From: Mya arenaria
Taxonomy: Eukaryota; Mollusca; Bivalvia; Myida; Myidae
NCBI RefSeq assembly: GCF_026914265.1
Contig: NC_069124.1
Span: 7,094,213-7,158,212, forward strand
Reading direction: 5' to 3'
DNA: 64,000 bases
Part shown: positions 33,468 to 48,400 of the stretch, in pieces
Numbering within the stretch: position 1 is the stretch's first letter
How the letters are laid out: every line of letters begins with the position of its first letter
Program-made: the position numbers and the translations under genes
The notes under the pieces: generated by a model
What the model was told of the DNA's origin: nothing
The model's database searches: none
What the model saw: the letters and a program-made list of their open reading frames with translations, nothing else

Positions 33468-36400
33468 CTGAAACAGACAACAGTTTTGCTTACATGGATA
33501 TCACTTCATAGATGACATCTTGACTGGATTGTTTGTGCAGAGTGATTATGGGTAAAGAATGAGTGATTATGAATTGTCAACCACTGAAACATTCTTAAAT
33601 TATTTTTACCATATATTCATACTGGTACTCAAACATTTCAAAATCCGTTGATATTGAAAGTTAAACATTTTTTAAGTTAAAAATCAGTTGATATTGAAAA
33701 TTAACCATTTCTTAAGTTAACAAGAGCTGTCACAGAGACAGCGCGCTCGACTATTCCGCCGCTTTTCAGTGTAAGGATTGAAAAGTTTTGGTGAAACATG
33801 CATGGATCACTGTTAGATTAGATTTCAATGCAATACATGATGTGCGGGGATATTAACATAAATGTGTTATAATAAAGGGCCATTATTTGCAAAACACAGT
33901 TACCTAACTTGACCATTCGATTAGGTTTGGTGGTTGAATACCATTGTATAAAGTCTCAATGCAATTCATCCAGTAGTTGTTGAGATATTAACCTATGTGT
34001 GCTTACATGCATAACCTTAACCAGAATTTCTAAGTCAAATAATAAAGGCAAGTATTTGCATTAAATGCAAACTAGAGTTATCTAACTTGGAAAATTAAGT
34101 GGGTTTGATGGTTGAGTACCATTGTATCAAGTCTCAATGCAATACCTCAAGCAGTTGCTGAGATATTAACCTATGTGTGCTTGCACGCAAAACCTTAACC
34201 AGAATTTCTAAGTCAAATAATAAAGGCCTATTATTTGCATTAAATGCAAACTAGAGTTATCTTACTTGGTTAAATAAGCAGGTTGGATGATTGAGTACCA
34301 TTGTATAAAGTCTCAATGCAATACCTCAAGTAGTTGCTGAGATATTAACCTATGTGTGCTTGCACGCAAAACCTTAACCATAATTTCTAAGTGGTGGTGG
34401 TGTTAGTAGTTTATACTCCGGGTCCCGGCGTGAGCACATTGAAGGGTCCCAGAGTGACAGTTCAACCATCACACACCTATCCTGGGCGGTGAACCAGTAC
34501 TAGGTGCCTTCACTTCTGCAAGGGACTGACAACTTCTGTACATGCCAGGGGCAGTGGTATAGTGTGAATGGTCGTAGGAAGGATTTAATAACCAATCACA
34601 ACAGAAGTGACCTGGTCCGCCTGGGAATCGAACCCGGGTTGTCCGATTAGCAGTCCAACGCTCTACCGACTGAGCTAACCGGGCAGACAGAATTTCTAAG
34701 TGAAATAATAAAGGCCCATTAAATGCAAACTAGAGTTATCTAACTTGGTTAATTGAGTAGGTTGGATGGTTGAGTACCGCTGTATTAAGTCTCAAGGCAA
34801 TACCTCAAGTAGTTGCTGAGATATTAACCTATGTGTGCTTGCACGCAAAACCTTAACCAGAATTTCTAAGTCAAATATTAAAGGCCTATTTTTGGCATTA
34901 AATGCAAAGTAGAGTTATCAAACTTGGTTAATTAAGTAGGTTGGATGGTTGAGTACCATTGTATAAAGTCTCAATGCAATACCTCAAGTAGTTGCTGAGA
35001 TATTAACCTATGTGTGCTTGCACGCAAAACCTTAACCAAGGGGTGACGCCGACGCTTGGGTGAGTAGTATAGCTCTCCTTATTCTTTGAATAGTCGAGCT
35101 AAAAATCTTTAATATGTGGTACCATGTAATTCAACTATAATCTGTAATCAATCTATATGTACACTAATACAGGTAATATATGAAAGAATTTGATTGTTAC
35201 AGAATTAGACATAAACATTTATAGCACTGTCAATGAGAAGGCCATACCCTATTTCCGCGGTACTTGCGATCCTTCATGATGGAGATAAACTCTTTGTAGC
35301 TGAGATGTTGATCTCCGTCAACGTCAAATATGTTGAACAGCGTGTCTACGATGTGTGCATTGAGGGTAGATCCCGTACATATCATCACAGCTCGCTGAAA
35401 CTCCTCTGTAAGGTTATGACAGTATCCAATATAATGGGGAGAAGTACACACATTAAATCATTGAGTGTTTATGCCCATGTCTCCACCAATAGGATAACAG
35501 GTTTAAAACTTTAGGTTTCTAATGACAGTGATGTTAAATCAACATTTCAATCATTATTATTAATTCTTTTACTAAGAGGGTTATTTAGCAGTTGGCATAG
35601 GTGCAATGTCTAGCATATTGACATGCCTGCCAATCATGGAAGTTGTTATTTATTTTTGCTTCACTTAACTATTAAAGAAAGAAATTTAAAGAATTTACCA
35701 CACATTTATACATCTTTTAATCGCTGAAATTTTTCAGGTTCAATTACCAAACAAAATTAAAAAGAACAGTCAAGTCATCAAGCCCACCTGATAATCCATT
35801 TTCTACATCTCTTGTCCTTTATCTTCAGTAATTTGGCAAAATTTTACCAGATTGGTTTTTCAAACTTTGAGAACAAATATCAATTCTTGATAATAGGGCA
35901 CTCGTAAGGAGTGCTAGACTTGCTACAAGCCTACACATAATTCATAATGCACAGTTTCATTGTATAGATGTGTACCAAGTTTCATAGTAATATTTATTTT
36001 AATTTTCAACCTATCAAAAAAAAACTTGCCTGCCATTTTTGTATCATAAATTTATTGAATTTTTTACACTTATCAAATTCCCAAAATTTTAACAAAATTA
36101 ATTATATCACATTAATAGTAAAATTGGAGTACAAACCTTTGGAAACCGGCTGCTGGGCATATGTGTACATGTTCATTGCGATGGTGAAGTCATCCAATGA
36201 GTTCATGAACTGGGAGAACTGGCGAAACTCATCAAATGATATCCCCTGAAATCATACAAAGTCATGTATAACTGAAGTCTCACGATTTATAATCTATGTG
36301 TATTAAATGGTCACAATGAGTTCTTCTATATCTACCTCTGGCCTCCAAAGGGATGTCATCAATACCGGTCAATGAAATCATGTATAAATCTAAATAAGCC

Positions 36401-39400
36401 TAAAGTTATATGACCCTCCAAACATTTTATTTCAGTGTTACTCGATATAAACAAGACTTCAGGTTTTAAAAAAAATATGATCATATGTTACACTTTTGAT
36501 AACGTGGCCCTACGCATAGAAAACTGAAAAAACAAAAACAAAAAACATTACCTTATAAAATTTGTTTTTTTTCAAAGTCGATCAAAAGCCATAAAAAAAA
36601 TATTCCAGTGTTATGAATGTAACTTTTTACATATGTGTATTGTTGTCGCCATAACATGTCCCAAGTCTCATGTACATGTAAGTTTATTTATAACAATTTT
36701 CTAGTACAACCATGACTATGCTGCCAACGACACCACATCTACGGCAATACCTTGCCCTTTTTATCTTGACCTTCTTATAAAGACAAGTTAATAAACTAAT
36801 GCAACATTGTCCCCCTTTAAATTATATTGACTTACTTGTAGGAAATGTGCATACCATAACTTGCAAGACATGTTAACATTACTGGCAAACTACAGTGCAA
36901 TTGTGAATCTATGGGAAAGTGCAAATAGGTACAATAGAGAATGCAACACTGTAGCTCAGAAAAAGAATGTGCATCACAGGTTTGGCAGTGGGTATGGGAG
37001 AGTTAGGTCATCTAGTTTATACTCATTTAAGCTTGACTCTGAAAATTACAGCAGCTTTAGGCTGATGTGCCCCACTCTCAAGTATTTCACCTTGGTAGAA
37101 ACCATTTAGTACTGATGTCCATCAGAACACTCAGGCCCTTGATAGGGCTTGAATCCAACACCTATACCACTAGAACATTCTCTTCCAGATAGGGGTTGAA
37201 CTAATCACCTTGAGTGGGAGGCCAACACTCATTACACTAAACCACTCTTATTCTTTTTCAACCCATCACCTTTAGTGAGAGGAACACCTATACCACTAGA
37301 CCACTCCAACCCTGATGGATATCAAACAAACCTCCTTTGGTGAGAGGTGAACACCTATACCACTCTCACTCAGGTGGGGACCATACCCACCACCTTTGGT
37401 GACTGGTGAACACCTATACCATTCCCACTTTGATGGGTATCATACCCACTACCTTTGTGGAAAGGTGAACACCTATACTACTACACCAACATCACTCTTA
37501 TGAGGCTTGAGCTCATGACCTCTTGGGTGACAGGCAAACACCTATACCACTAGACCACTCTTACTCAGATGGGGATCAACCATGCCACCTTTGAGGAAAG
37601 GTGAACACCTATACCACTTAACCACTCTTACTCAGATGGGGATCAACCATGCCACCTTTGAGGAAAGGTGAACACCTATACCACTAGACAACACTCACTT
37701 TTATGGGGCTTGAGCTCATGACCTCTTGGGTGACAGGTGAACACCTTTACCACTTTCACTCAGATTGGGATCATACCCACAACCTTTGGGAAAGGTGAAC
37801 ACCTATACCACTAGACAACACTCACTTTTTTTGGGGCTTGTGGAAAGGTGAACACCTATACTACTACACCAACATCACTCTTATGAGGCTTGAGCTCATG
37901 ACCTCTTGGGTGACAGGCAAACACCTATACCACTCTTACTCAGATGGGGATCAACCATGCCACCTTTGAGGAAAGGTGAACACCTATACCACTTAACCAC
38001 TCTTACTCAGATGGGGATCAACCATGCCACCTTTGAGGAAAGGTGAACACCTATACCTCTAGACAACACTCACTTTTATGGGGCTTGAGCTCATGACCTC
38101 TTGGGTGACAGGTGAACACCTTTACCACTTCACTCAGATTGGGATCATACCCACAACCTTTGGGAAAGGTGAACACCTATACCACTAGACAACACTCACT
38201 TTTTTGGGGCTTGAGCTCATGACCTTTTAGGTGACAGGTGAACACCTTTACCACTTTCACTCTTGGGTGAGAGGTGAATACCACTAGACCACTCTCACTC
38301 TGATGGGGATTATACCTACCACCTTTGGTAGGAGACAAACTTGAAAGGTGAACACCTAAATCATTAGACCACTCTCACTCTGTTGGGGATCATACCCACC
38401 ATCTTTGTGGAAAGGTGAACACCTATATCACTAGATTACACTCACTTTTATGGGGCTTGAGCTCATGACCTCTTGGGTGACAGGTGAACACCTATACCAC
38501 TTTCACTCTTGGGTGAGAGGTGAATACCACTAGACCACTCTCACTCTGATGGGGATTATACCTACCACCTTTGGTAGGAGACAAACCTATATCATTAGAC
38601 CACTCTCACTCTGATGGGGCTTGAACCAATACCTCCTAATTGAGGGATAGATACCTATACCATTAAACCACTCTTACTATGAAGGGGCTTGAAAACAAGA
38701 CCTCTTGGGTGAGAGGTGAAATCCTATACCAATAGACCACTCCTCCCCTAACTGCAATGGAACTCACCACCTTAAGTGAGAGGACACCTATAGCACTATA
38801 CCACTCTCACAGAAGGTCGTTTTTACAAGTATTTATTGGGTAACCATAGAAAAGTGATTTGACAAAAATACTACAGCCAATTGTTGAATTTGTCAAAAGG
38901 TTATATGTTAGTAAGTTTTCACATTTAAATAAAACGACTGGTTAGTTACAAATATTAGATAACTACTGACCAATCAATTAACATATTGGCTTACTTTGAC
39001 CAAAGCTGTTTAATACAATTGGATGCTGCAGTTCAAGTGACTAGCCATGTTACCTGATTATTTGAGCGCTGAACAAAATGATAAAATGATGTATACATGT
39101 AAAAAATTGTCTGAATTGGATGTGCATGTTTGGAGTAAAAAGGATATAACCATTACAGCTTTCAGTACCATAATCAATCAGTACCAGCTTTTTCCTTGCT
39201 AAATATCTAACATTGAAAAAAGTGTAATTTTTCAAAGGGTTTCAAACGCTACTTAGCTACGAAATGTAAACTTGAGCTTTAATTAAAACAGGAATTCGAA
39301 GAGTGCCAATCGTCACAAAATTCATCTGTTCTACTCTTAGAGCACCAAGTTTGGTAAGAAGTGGTTGGGCATAAAGTTATTATTTTGAAAAGGAGTAATT

Positions 39401-42400
39401 TCAATAATAAAAGGAAAATTACAGGATACGGCTGCTTATGGAACACGTTCAAAATATTTAGCCCATACACATTCTGACCAAATTTGGGGATGACTGGACA
39501 AAGTTTTCTAAAATTATTAATCAGACAAGACTGATTTTAGGAAATTTCCATAATTAAAAAGGGCGATTACTCTTCAGTGCCTACGCAAAATATGGCTGGT
39601 TATCCAACTTGTTTCAAATAGGTAGCCCATACACATTCTGACCAAATGTTGGGATATCTGAACAAGGTATTTAGTTATTGATTGGACAAGACCAATTTTA
39701 GGTAATTTCTATTGTTAAAGGGCAATAACTCTTGAGTGATTAGAGTGATATGGCTGGTTATCGAAATTGTTCAAGATATTATGCCCATACACATTCTGAC
39801 CAGTTGAAAAAAGATTTCTCTGACATCCTACATGTACTATTCTTCAGGACTACAGTACCTTTTCCTCTGGTGTATTACTCCGCACCCTCTGAAGACATTC
39901 TCCGATATCAGTCTTGTCAAGATTTGTGTACCGCAGCAGGATACGGGCAAAGTCCTCCTCAGAAATTGTCTGCATTCCCTTGGAGAACTCGAGGAACTCG
40001 AGCTCAATAACTTCAGTCTGAAGATTCTCCATGAATCTGAAAGAATAAAACAGTGCAAGTTATTTTAACTTTTATAAAGTTTCAGAGACTTGCCCTGCAC
40101 AGTTAGAGCTAGTTTGACATTGAATGCATGTTTTGCATTACTACCAAATTCTTAATTGTTTGTAATGTAATTGTATCGAAAATTGTACTAACCAAGTTAC
40201 CATGAAATATAAATGTAAATGTTCAGAAGATATTCTTAATGAAAATTTATGAGATTTTTTTATCATATCAAACTGAGTAAGTAACTATAACTTTAACACT
40301 GGACAGAATTATTGGTATTTTTAAAGCATTGATCACATTTCTTGCCAAGCAAAGGTTACCTTACCTAAGGTTTATAACATTGGCATTCAAAGCCATTAAC
40401 AAGAGATGTTTGTCAACCATTATGCCCCCCTGAGCGCCATGTCACTGTGACCTTGACCTTTGACTCTATGACCTCAAACTCAAGGGGTCATCTTTTGGTC
40501 AGGCCCATCCTCCAAGTCAAGTTTGAGGGCCATGGATACAGGCATTGTTGAGTTATCACTCAGACAACTTTTTCACATTCAAGGTCACTGTGACCTTGAC
40601 CTTTAACCTGATGACCCCTAAGCTATGGTCTACAGACAGATGGACCAACCAAACGACATGTGCAAAGCAATATACTGCCTCATCTTTAAAGGGGGGCATA
40701 ATAACTGAAAACATTTAGCATTGTAGAGTAAATCGAAGTCCAATATTATACTTGTGGAAGTCTTCGTATTTGAGAACATCATTTCCCCGACGCCCAAAAA
40801 AGTGGACCAACAGGGTAGTGTCTTGGATAGGCATCACACTCTACAAGAAATTATAAGAAAACAGTTATAAACCATTGTAGCAAATATAAATAATTTATGA
40901 CACAATACTCAAAGTGTGCTTTTCAATAATTATTAAACATTTCTCAAGCACACATTTAAAGAATATATAGAATTTGATTTTACAAGGTCTTGATTTCATT
41001 GATTCTATTAACAGGTAAAAAATGTTTTAAAAACACTTCAATTTGTATTTGTTTTTCCTTTTGTTTTTCATTTACTGAAAAGTTAGGAAAATTCAAAATA
41101 TACATTTACAGGTCTGCAGAAGTAAGATAAAACCACACTGTTGTTACAAATATATGTCAACAAGCAATGATGTAGCTTGTAGCAAAAGGATAAACATTGC
41201 ACATATTAAGCAAAAGCACTGAGAGAAAACAGATCAACAGTTCAACGCAGCAATCGGTATTTAAATATTTCTATAAAACCGGACCTATCAGCAACCAAAG
41301 ATTGATATCTATAGTATATTCACATTCATGAGATAGAGAACCCTTGACATTCACTTAAGGATTGATCGCGTTGATTTTTTTTCGTTTATGCTGTATAAAT
41401 GCAAAACGGCACGCAAGCAAATTCCATGAAGCATGCTAGCGTTTCTTGGTCGCCTAAGGATTGATTGTTGCTTTTTTTTCGTTTATGCTGTATAAATGCA
41501 GTACGGCACGCAAGCAAATTCCATGAAGCTTGCTTGGCCTACTGCATTAATACAGCATAAAGGCAAGAAATAAAGCAATCAATACTTGTATTAACATTTA
41601 CAAACAAGAGGGCCATGATGGCCCTGTATCGCTCACCTGTAGCTTTGCTAAATAAAGTGAACATTCTGACCTATTATCATAAAGATCCAATGAAAAGTAT
41701 GGCCCCTAGAGGCCACTCTTTTATTTGTCCCACTGACCTAGTTCTTTACCCCACATGACCCTATCAGTAGGCAATGCTTCAAACCAAATATATAAGACCT
41801 AGTCCTTGTGGCTTCAGACAAGAAAATTTTAAAGTTTTTTCCTATATAAGCCTATGTAAAACTTGTGACACCCAGGGTGAGGCCTCTTTTCACCACAGGT
41901 GCACAAATTGAACAATCTTGGTAGCGGGCCACTAGGTTATGCCACATATAAAATGCCAATGTCTTGTTGGTTTAGACAAGAAGTTTTTTGTTCTATATAA
42001 GCCTATGCAAAACTTGTGACTCCCCCCAGGATAGGGCCTCTTCTCCCCAGGGGCATAAATTGAACAATCTTGGTAGAGGACCACTTGGTTATGATACATA
42101 CCAAATATTGAATGCGTAGGCCTTGCATTTTCAGACAAGAAGATTTTTAAACACTTTCCTTATATAAGCCTATGTAAAACTTGTGACCCCCTAGGTGGGG
42201 CCTCTTATCACTTCAGGGGCATAATTTGAATAATCTCGGTAGAGAACCACAAGGTAAAGCTACATACCATATATCAAATGCCTAGGCCTTGTGGTTTTAG
42301 ACAAGATTTTAAGTTTTCACTAAATAAGCCTATGTAAAACTTGCGACCCCCGGGCAGGGCCTCTTATCACTCCAGAGGCATAATTAGAACAATCTTGGTA

Positions 42401-45400
42401 GATGTCCATAAAGTAATTATACATGCCAAATATCAAAGCCCTAGGACTTCTAGTTTTGGAGAAGATTTGTTAAGTTTTCCATATCTAAGTCTATGTAAAC
42501 CACGTGACCCGGGGCGGGGTCATTTTTGACCCCAGGGGCATAATTTGAACAATCTTGGTAGAGGTCCATTAGGTGATGCTACATATCAAATATCAAAGCT
42601 CTAGGCCTTGTGGTTTTGGAGGAGAATTTTTTTTAAGTTTTTCTTATCGGTTACCATGGCAACCAGAGTTTCGCATGGAATCCATGTCTTTGAACAACTT
42701 TGGTAGAGCTTCATGCAAGGAACATCCCTGACCAAGTTGCATTGAGATTAGGCTAAAATTGTGACCTCTATTGTGTTCACAAGGTTTTTGTACTAATTGA
42801 CCTAGTGACCTAGTTATTGACCGTGAATGACCCAATATCAAACTTGACCTACATTTTATAGCGATGATCATTCTGACCAAGTTGCATTGAGATTAGGCTA
42901 AAATTGTGACCTCTATTGTGTTCACAAGGTTTTTCTACTAATTGACCTAGTGACCTAGTTATTGACCGCGGATGACCCAATATCGAACTTGACCTAGATT
43001 TTATAGAGATGATCATTCTGACCAAGTTGCATTGAGATTAGGCTAAAATTGTGACCTCTAATGTGTTCACAAGGTATTTCTACTAATTGACCTACTGACC
43101 TAGTTTTTGACCCCAGATGACCCAATATCGAACTTGACCTAGATTTCATAGAGATGATCAGTCTGACCAAGTTTCATAAAGATTAGGTCAAAATTGTGAC
43201 CTCTATTGTGTTCACAAGCAATTGTGAACGGACGGACGGACGGACGACGGACGAAGAGTGATCACAAAAGCTCACCTTGTCACTACGTGACAGGTGAGCT
43301 AAAAATATTCATTGCGATTAAAAACGAGCAAGATCTTCTGCATTTGAGTATTTCTTCTTAAAGAAGTGTAACCGACAAAATGCGCTTGTACAAAAGAATA
43401 GCTGATTTTTGTAACATTGTATATCATTGGTTAAAGGACATTGCGCTAATTCAATTGGAGCACAATATTGAAGTTTACAATGACGACATAACTCCTTGTG
43501 TGTTATACAGTATGAACATCAAGTTTTATCTATACTAAGGACTAGGAGAACGTAAATATATTGCATTACCCACAATGGGTTATGACATCATATTTTATTT
43601 GCACGCTGATGCAATAAATAAGACATCACTTAAACAATGATAAACCACATAATAATTATCAGAATTTTTTTATACTTTTTAATAGAGCTTTTTAATCAAT
43701 AATACACAGCTGCATAACATTTTATTCATTTTTAATCGTGGCGAATAAAGTATCTAAAATGTAGTTAGCGCACGTCATGGATTTTGCTCATATGCAATCC
43801 TGCGTTCATAAAGCATGAAGCATGAACATACAAACAAATATGTTAATAATCCTTTCAGAAAAAATGAACATATTGAACAGTTTATAAATTCTCTACAATC
43901 ACCAACCAGACATGTCTTTCAATTTGCCCAAAAACCAAAGAAATGATTTCATAACTGTAATCTCTGTTAATCGCTGATATATTATATGTTAATGGTTTAT
44001 AAATCAAATGTCTATTTCAAATGAGACTTAAGGTACACACCCGACAAGTTATGAGTTCTTACAGGATATAGTGGACTTAAAATGCATCTAGAGATTGCTT
44101 TTTTAAAAAAGCGCTTGTCTCCCCTATTGTGTGGTTGTAGCGGACAAACTTTTTCAACGATTGACATGTGCACCTTGAAGTTTTGCTCAAGTTATTGGTA
44201 AACTATGTTTAAATGTGCCCGAAAAATAGTTCTTTAAACTGTTCAATTTCATCCAATTCGTTTATAGTCAATGTAATTGCATTTTAATACATCAACAATT
44301 CAGTGTCATTATCATGCAGAGTGATGGGACTTTCTGGGCGAGTGATTTTTGAGGTCACTTGTTTATTGATATGATTCTGAAGCATTATTTGTGCTTTTCC
44401 TCGTACATTTCAGAAAAGAAAAGAAGTCTGGACTAAAAATAAACATCATGTGGTCAACTGCCCTAAGAAATTATTGGACCGATTTGTATGCAAGTGACAG
44501 GATAAATGACAAAACCAGATCATTTACCTCGAAATACAGGAGAGCAAAACTTACGAACTCACTCAGAGAACTAAATACTAAAAGTTGTCATCATAAATAT
44601 GATTATATTGTATATAACTATTAGATATATTCTCTGCATAAATATAAACAGGCAAAACTACAGAAATATGCCAAGTTCTTACTCCAATTTCACGCCCATC
44701 AACTGTAAACTGTTTAAAGCATGTTATTTTAATAAACAACAATATATTAAATAAAACTTGAAATAAACAGAATTGAACTTAAATATAAAGACCATAACAG
44801 CCATTGTTTAAAATCAAATGTTTATATAATAAAATAAAAGACATTTATACAATATCAATATATGTCAAATACAAGAGGACCTACTTTACGTTCTTCACTC
44901 GAGTCCGATTTTTTTTCTGCTCCCTTGCCCGACTCTACCGGCTTACCGAATAGGCTTTCGAGCTGCAATTGATATTAGTAAGAACAGGATAACATATAGG
45001 GAATATCAGCATATCCAGAGCAATTGGATCAGAATATAACTCTTTTGTAAAACTGGAAACCTTGCTTTTTCATGCAGTTTGTCTGTATGTATATTATTAA
45101 ATATTATTGTAATTACATCATAAAAATGATTATCCATTATTTACCTTCTATTCCATACCATCAAACTGTCTATCACCATACAGTCTTTGTGATCATCCTT
45201 TCAAACAAGCCAATTTGAGAGCCAAAAATATTGTTCACCCTATTAAGGTTTTGCCTTATGTCACTAGTTGATTCATGTATTGGGCTCACAGTGACCTTCG
45301 ACTTATAAATCTACTCACAAGAGATCCAATGATATACCTAAAATAAGCTGATTATAGATCTTGTCATTAAAATTAAACTCACTCACTAATTTGGTCAATG

Positions 45401-48400
45401 TAGCTTCCTTTGAATGAACTACACAGTTGTCTTTGGAAACAAACATGGATGTCTCCACACATGCTTGTCTCATTGTATTCCACATTTGACATTGGGAGAT
45501 ATGGAGGGCTGTGGATCTTGTGTCAATGAGGAGAACATTTGAACCAAGTTTCATGACAATCCTTCCACAAATTAATGATATACAAAAAATCTATGGCTAT
45601 AACCTTTGACCTTGAACCATGGCCTTGACCTTTAGCATGTGCGCTAACAATAGTTTTATATAAATTTTACAGAAACAATCAATTTTTTTTTTTTACCTTT
45701 GCTTTGTAAAGAACAAGGTTCCCAGTTACAAATTCACACAAGAGTAAGCATGATTTAGTCAAGCAAAACTTCAATTCCACCACCATGCATTTTAAGCGAA
45801 TAAATGGAAATTAAGCTGCAAAGTTGTGCAAACATTTCTCGTAAAAAGTTAAACATAAATATTTTGTTAGATAGACATGAACGGAAATAAGATATCATAT
45901 GATGCTTTAATCTGCAACAATAACATGAAAAATATCATGAATATAGAAATTACTGTGATGATGATATAACTGAATTTATTATATGCCTAGTAATTTTCAA
46001 GCCTTTTCATTGGTGGAAAGGCTGTCACTCGACAAATCATAGATATATATATAGCGGCCAAAAAAAACAAGACACACATAACAGTATGTGACGTAATTTT
46101 CCTTGAAAGCTATGATTAAGTGACCATTACTAGAAAAGTATTAAAAGTCAGTGATGGCATTGAGTGACAATAACATTTTTTGACATATTAAATAACATTT
46201 TTTGAAAAAATAATTACCAGGAAATTATTACTCGAAAGCATATAATAAAACAATTACAGACTGATGATATCGATGTAATGCCATTATATGGATAACATAA
46301 AGTGATATATTCATCTCAACTTAATGTCTTGGTGAATATAATTTTCTACTGTCAATAAAACTGGATTAACACCGGCAACATCAGTCAACAGTACGATAAA
46401 TGCTTTACAAATGCTGACCTATACACTAAATGATAACCACTGACCAAAAGGCTTCTTCTCATATCTTAGCATAAGCATTGTGTGGCAATAACAGGAAACC
46501 AATATAAGAACTTCTTATGACCTTGACCTCAATTGATTATTAGGTCTAAAGCCACAAGAAGTATACAATCATGTAACTAATTAAATCATACAACTTTCAA
46601 CCAACTATTATTTTATATATAAGTGCTCTTGCTCTAAAAAAAGAGAGTAAAAAATGAGGCGAAATTCAAACCCAAGTCAAAGAATCTCTTTCTTTTTTTT
46701 CAAAAATTCAAACTTGCAGTTACCCAAAGGATTTTAAGTAACTCAACACAATATGAATTTCTATAAGGTGACTGTAACATTTTAAGTGACAATCCAATAT
46801 GAGTCACAGTTAGAGATCTTCTTCAGTCTACAACTAGTTACAATAGTACCTTAACACATAAATATAATTTTATAGATTGAGCGTTTGAAAGTTGCTAACA
46901 CATATCAATAAAAATAGAACTTTATAAAAATAATAAATTTTCTTTCATAAAATCCAATTATAGGTCTTGTGCACATTTTTTCATGAAACAATACAACAAA
47001 TTAACATTATTAATAGAACACCTTCACTGTTGTGACTTTTAATGATATGAAACTGTTTGGTATTTCTGATAAACACTATTCTTGTTTTGTTAATACATAC
47101 CTGTTCTTCATAATGAATGTGACATCTGAATACATGGTGTCATTGTGCTTGTATAGACCATATTCCAATAAGTGTACAAGTTCAGGCAATTCTGGGTACC
47201 ATATGATTTAAAGTCAACAAAAATAACCTAACTACCACTCCTTAATTACTCGCATTAATATACAGTTGAACACCGCTATTCCAAACACCGTATATCCGAA
47301 ATAATCGCTATTTCGAAATGATTTTTCGGTTCAGATTTTACTCCTTCTTTGTTTAACTAAATTTTTAATCTTTTTAATTTTCACACCTATTTATCAATTC
47401 TTTTTTCGAACTTGATCATTAAAACTCTTACTCCACCCACTTACAAACTCTTACTTGCCCCATACACAAACCCTTACTCCACCAACTAAGCAACTCTTAC
47501 TCCATCCAATTACAAACTCTAAATACACCCATCTACAAAATTTACTCCAACTTACAAACTTCTTACCTAAAAAACTTTTACTTCCATTACTGTCAAACTC
47601 ATACTTTAACATCATACAAATTCTTACTTGTCCAGTTACAAACACTTACTACAACCACTAACAATCTCTTACTTCCACTACTTACAAACTCTTACTTCCA
47701 CTACTTACAAACTCTTACTTCCACTACTTACAAACTCTTACTTCCACTACTTACAAACTCTTACTTCCACTACTTACAAACTCTTTCTCCACTACTTACA
47801 AACTCTTACTTCCACTACTAACAAACTCTTACTTCCACTACTTACAAACTCTTACTCAACCGACTCTCAAACTCTTACTCCCCCGACTCTCAAACTCCAC
47901 CACTCACAAACTCTTACTTGTCCCCTTACATACTCTTGTCCCATGTATAAACTTTTACTCCATCTACTGCCAAACTATTACTCACCCACTTACAAACTCT
48001 TACACCACCATACTATCGACCATGGTCTACCATGGTACAAAAAAAGATCACCATGGTATACCATGGTTTTTGAAGGTCAACCATCAAGTACCGTGAAAAA
48101 ACCCACAGTAGACTATGGTACAAAAGTTTTACTCCGAGAGTCACCATTTCAACCATGGTCTACCATGGTACACCAAGGTTGACCATGGTCAGCCACTGTC
48201 GGACAGTTTACCATAGTCTATCATCATCCTTTTTTATCTGATTCTTTACTTTGGATAAGTCTAAAAATGATTTGTTGATTTTGGTAAATAACAGAAATAG
48301 CAACTTAATAAATGTGGTCTTATTCTTTACTGATATTTAGTAAACACACAACTTGTCAACAACAGAAGTTGTGTTTCAGTATTAACCCTTTACCAGCTGT

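Noticed and set aside
34616..34685. Functional tRNA gene (Ser-like loop) on the minus strand
   Set aside because: The tRNA-like head continues into a SINE body and the whole 297 bp is bounded by a target duplication. The anticodon stem has mismatches.
35230..35247. Stop at 35230 as the only end of the MICU3-like gene
   Set aside because: A downstream exon at 33467-33390 matches the family C-terminus and fits the phase of a donor at 35247, so read-through is treated as an alternative end.
47097..47160. Additional MICU3 exon ending in GAACAG at the donor GTATGT
   Set aside because: No good acceptor gives a stop-free, frame-preserving exon, and none of the readings resembles the family.
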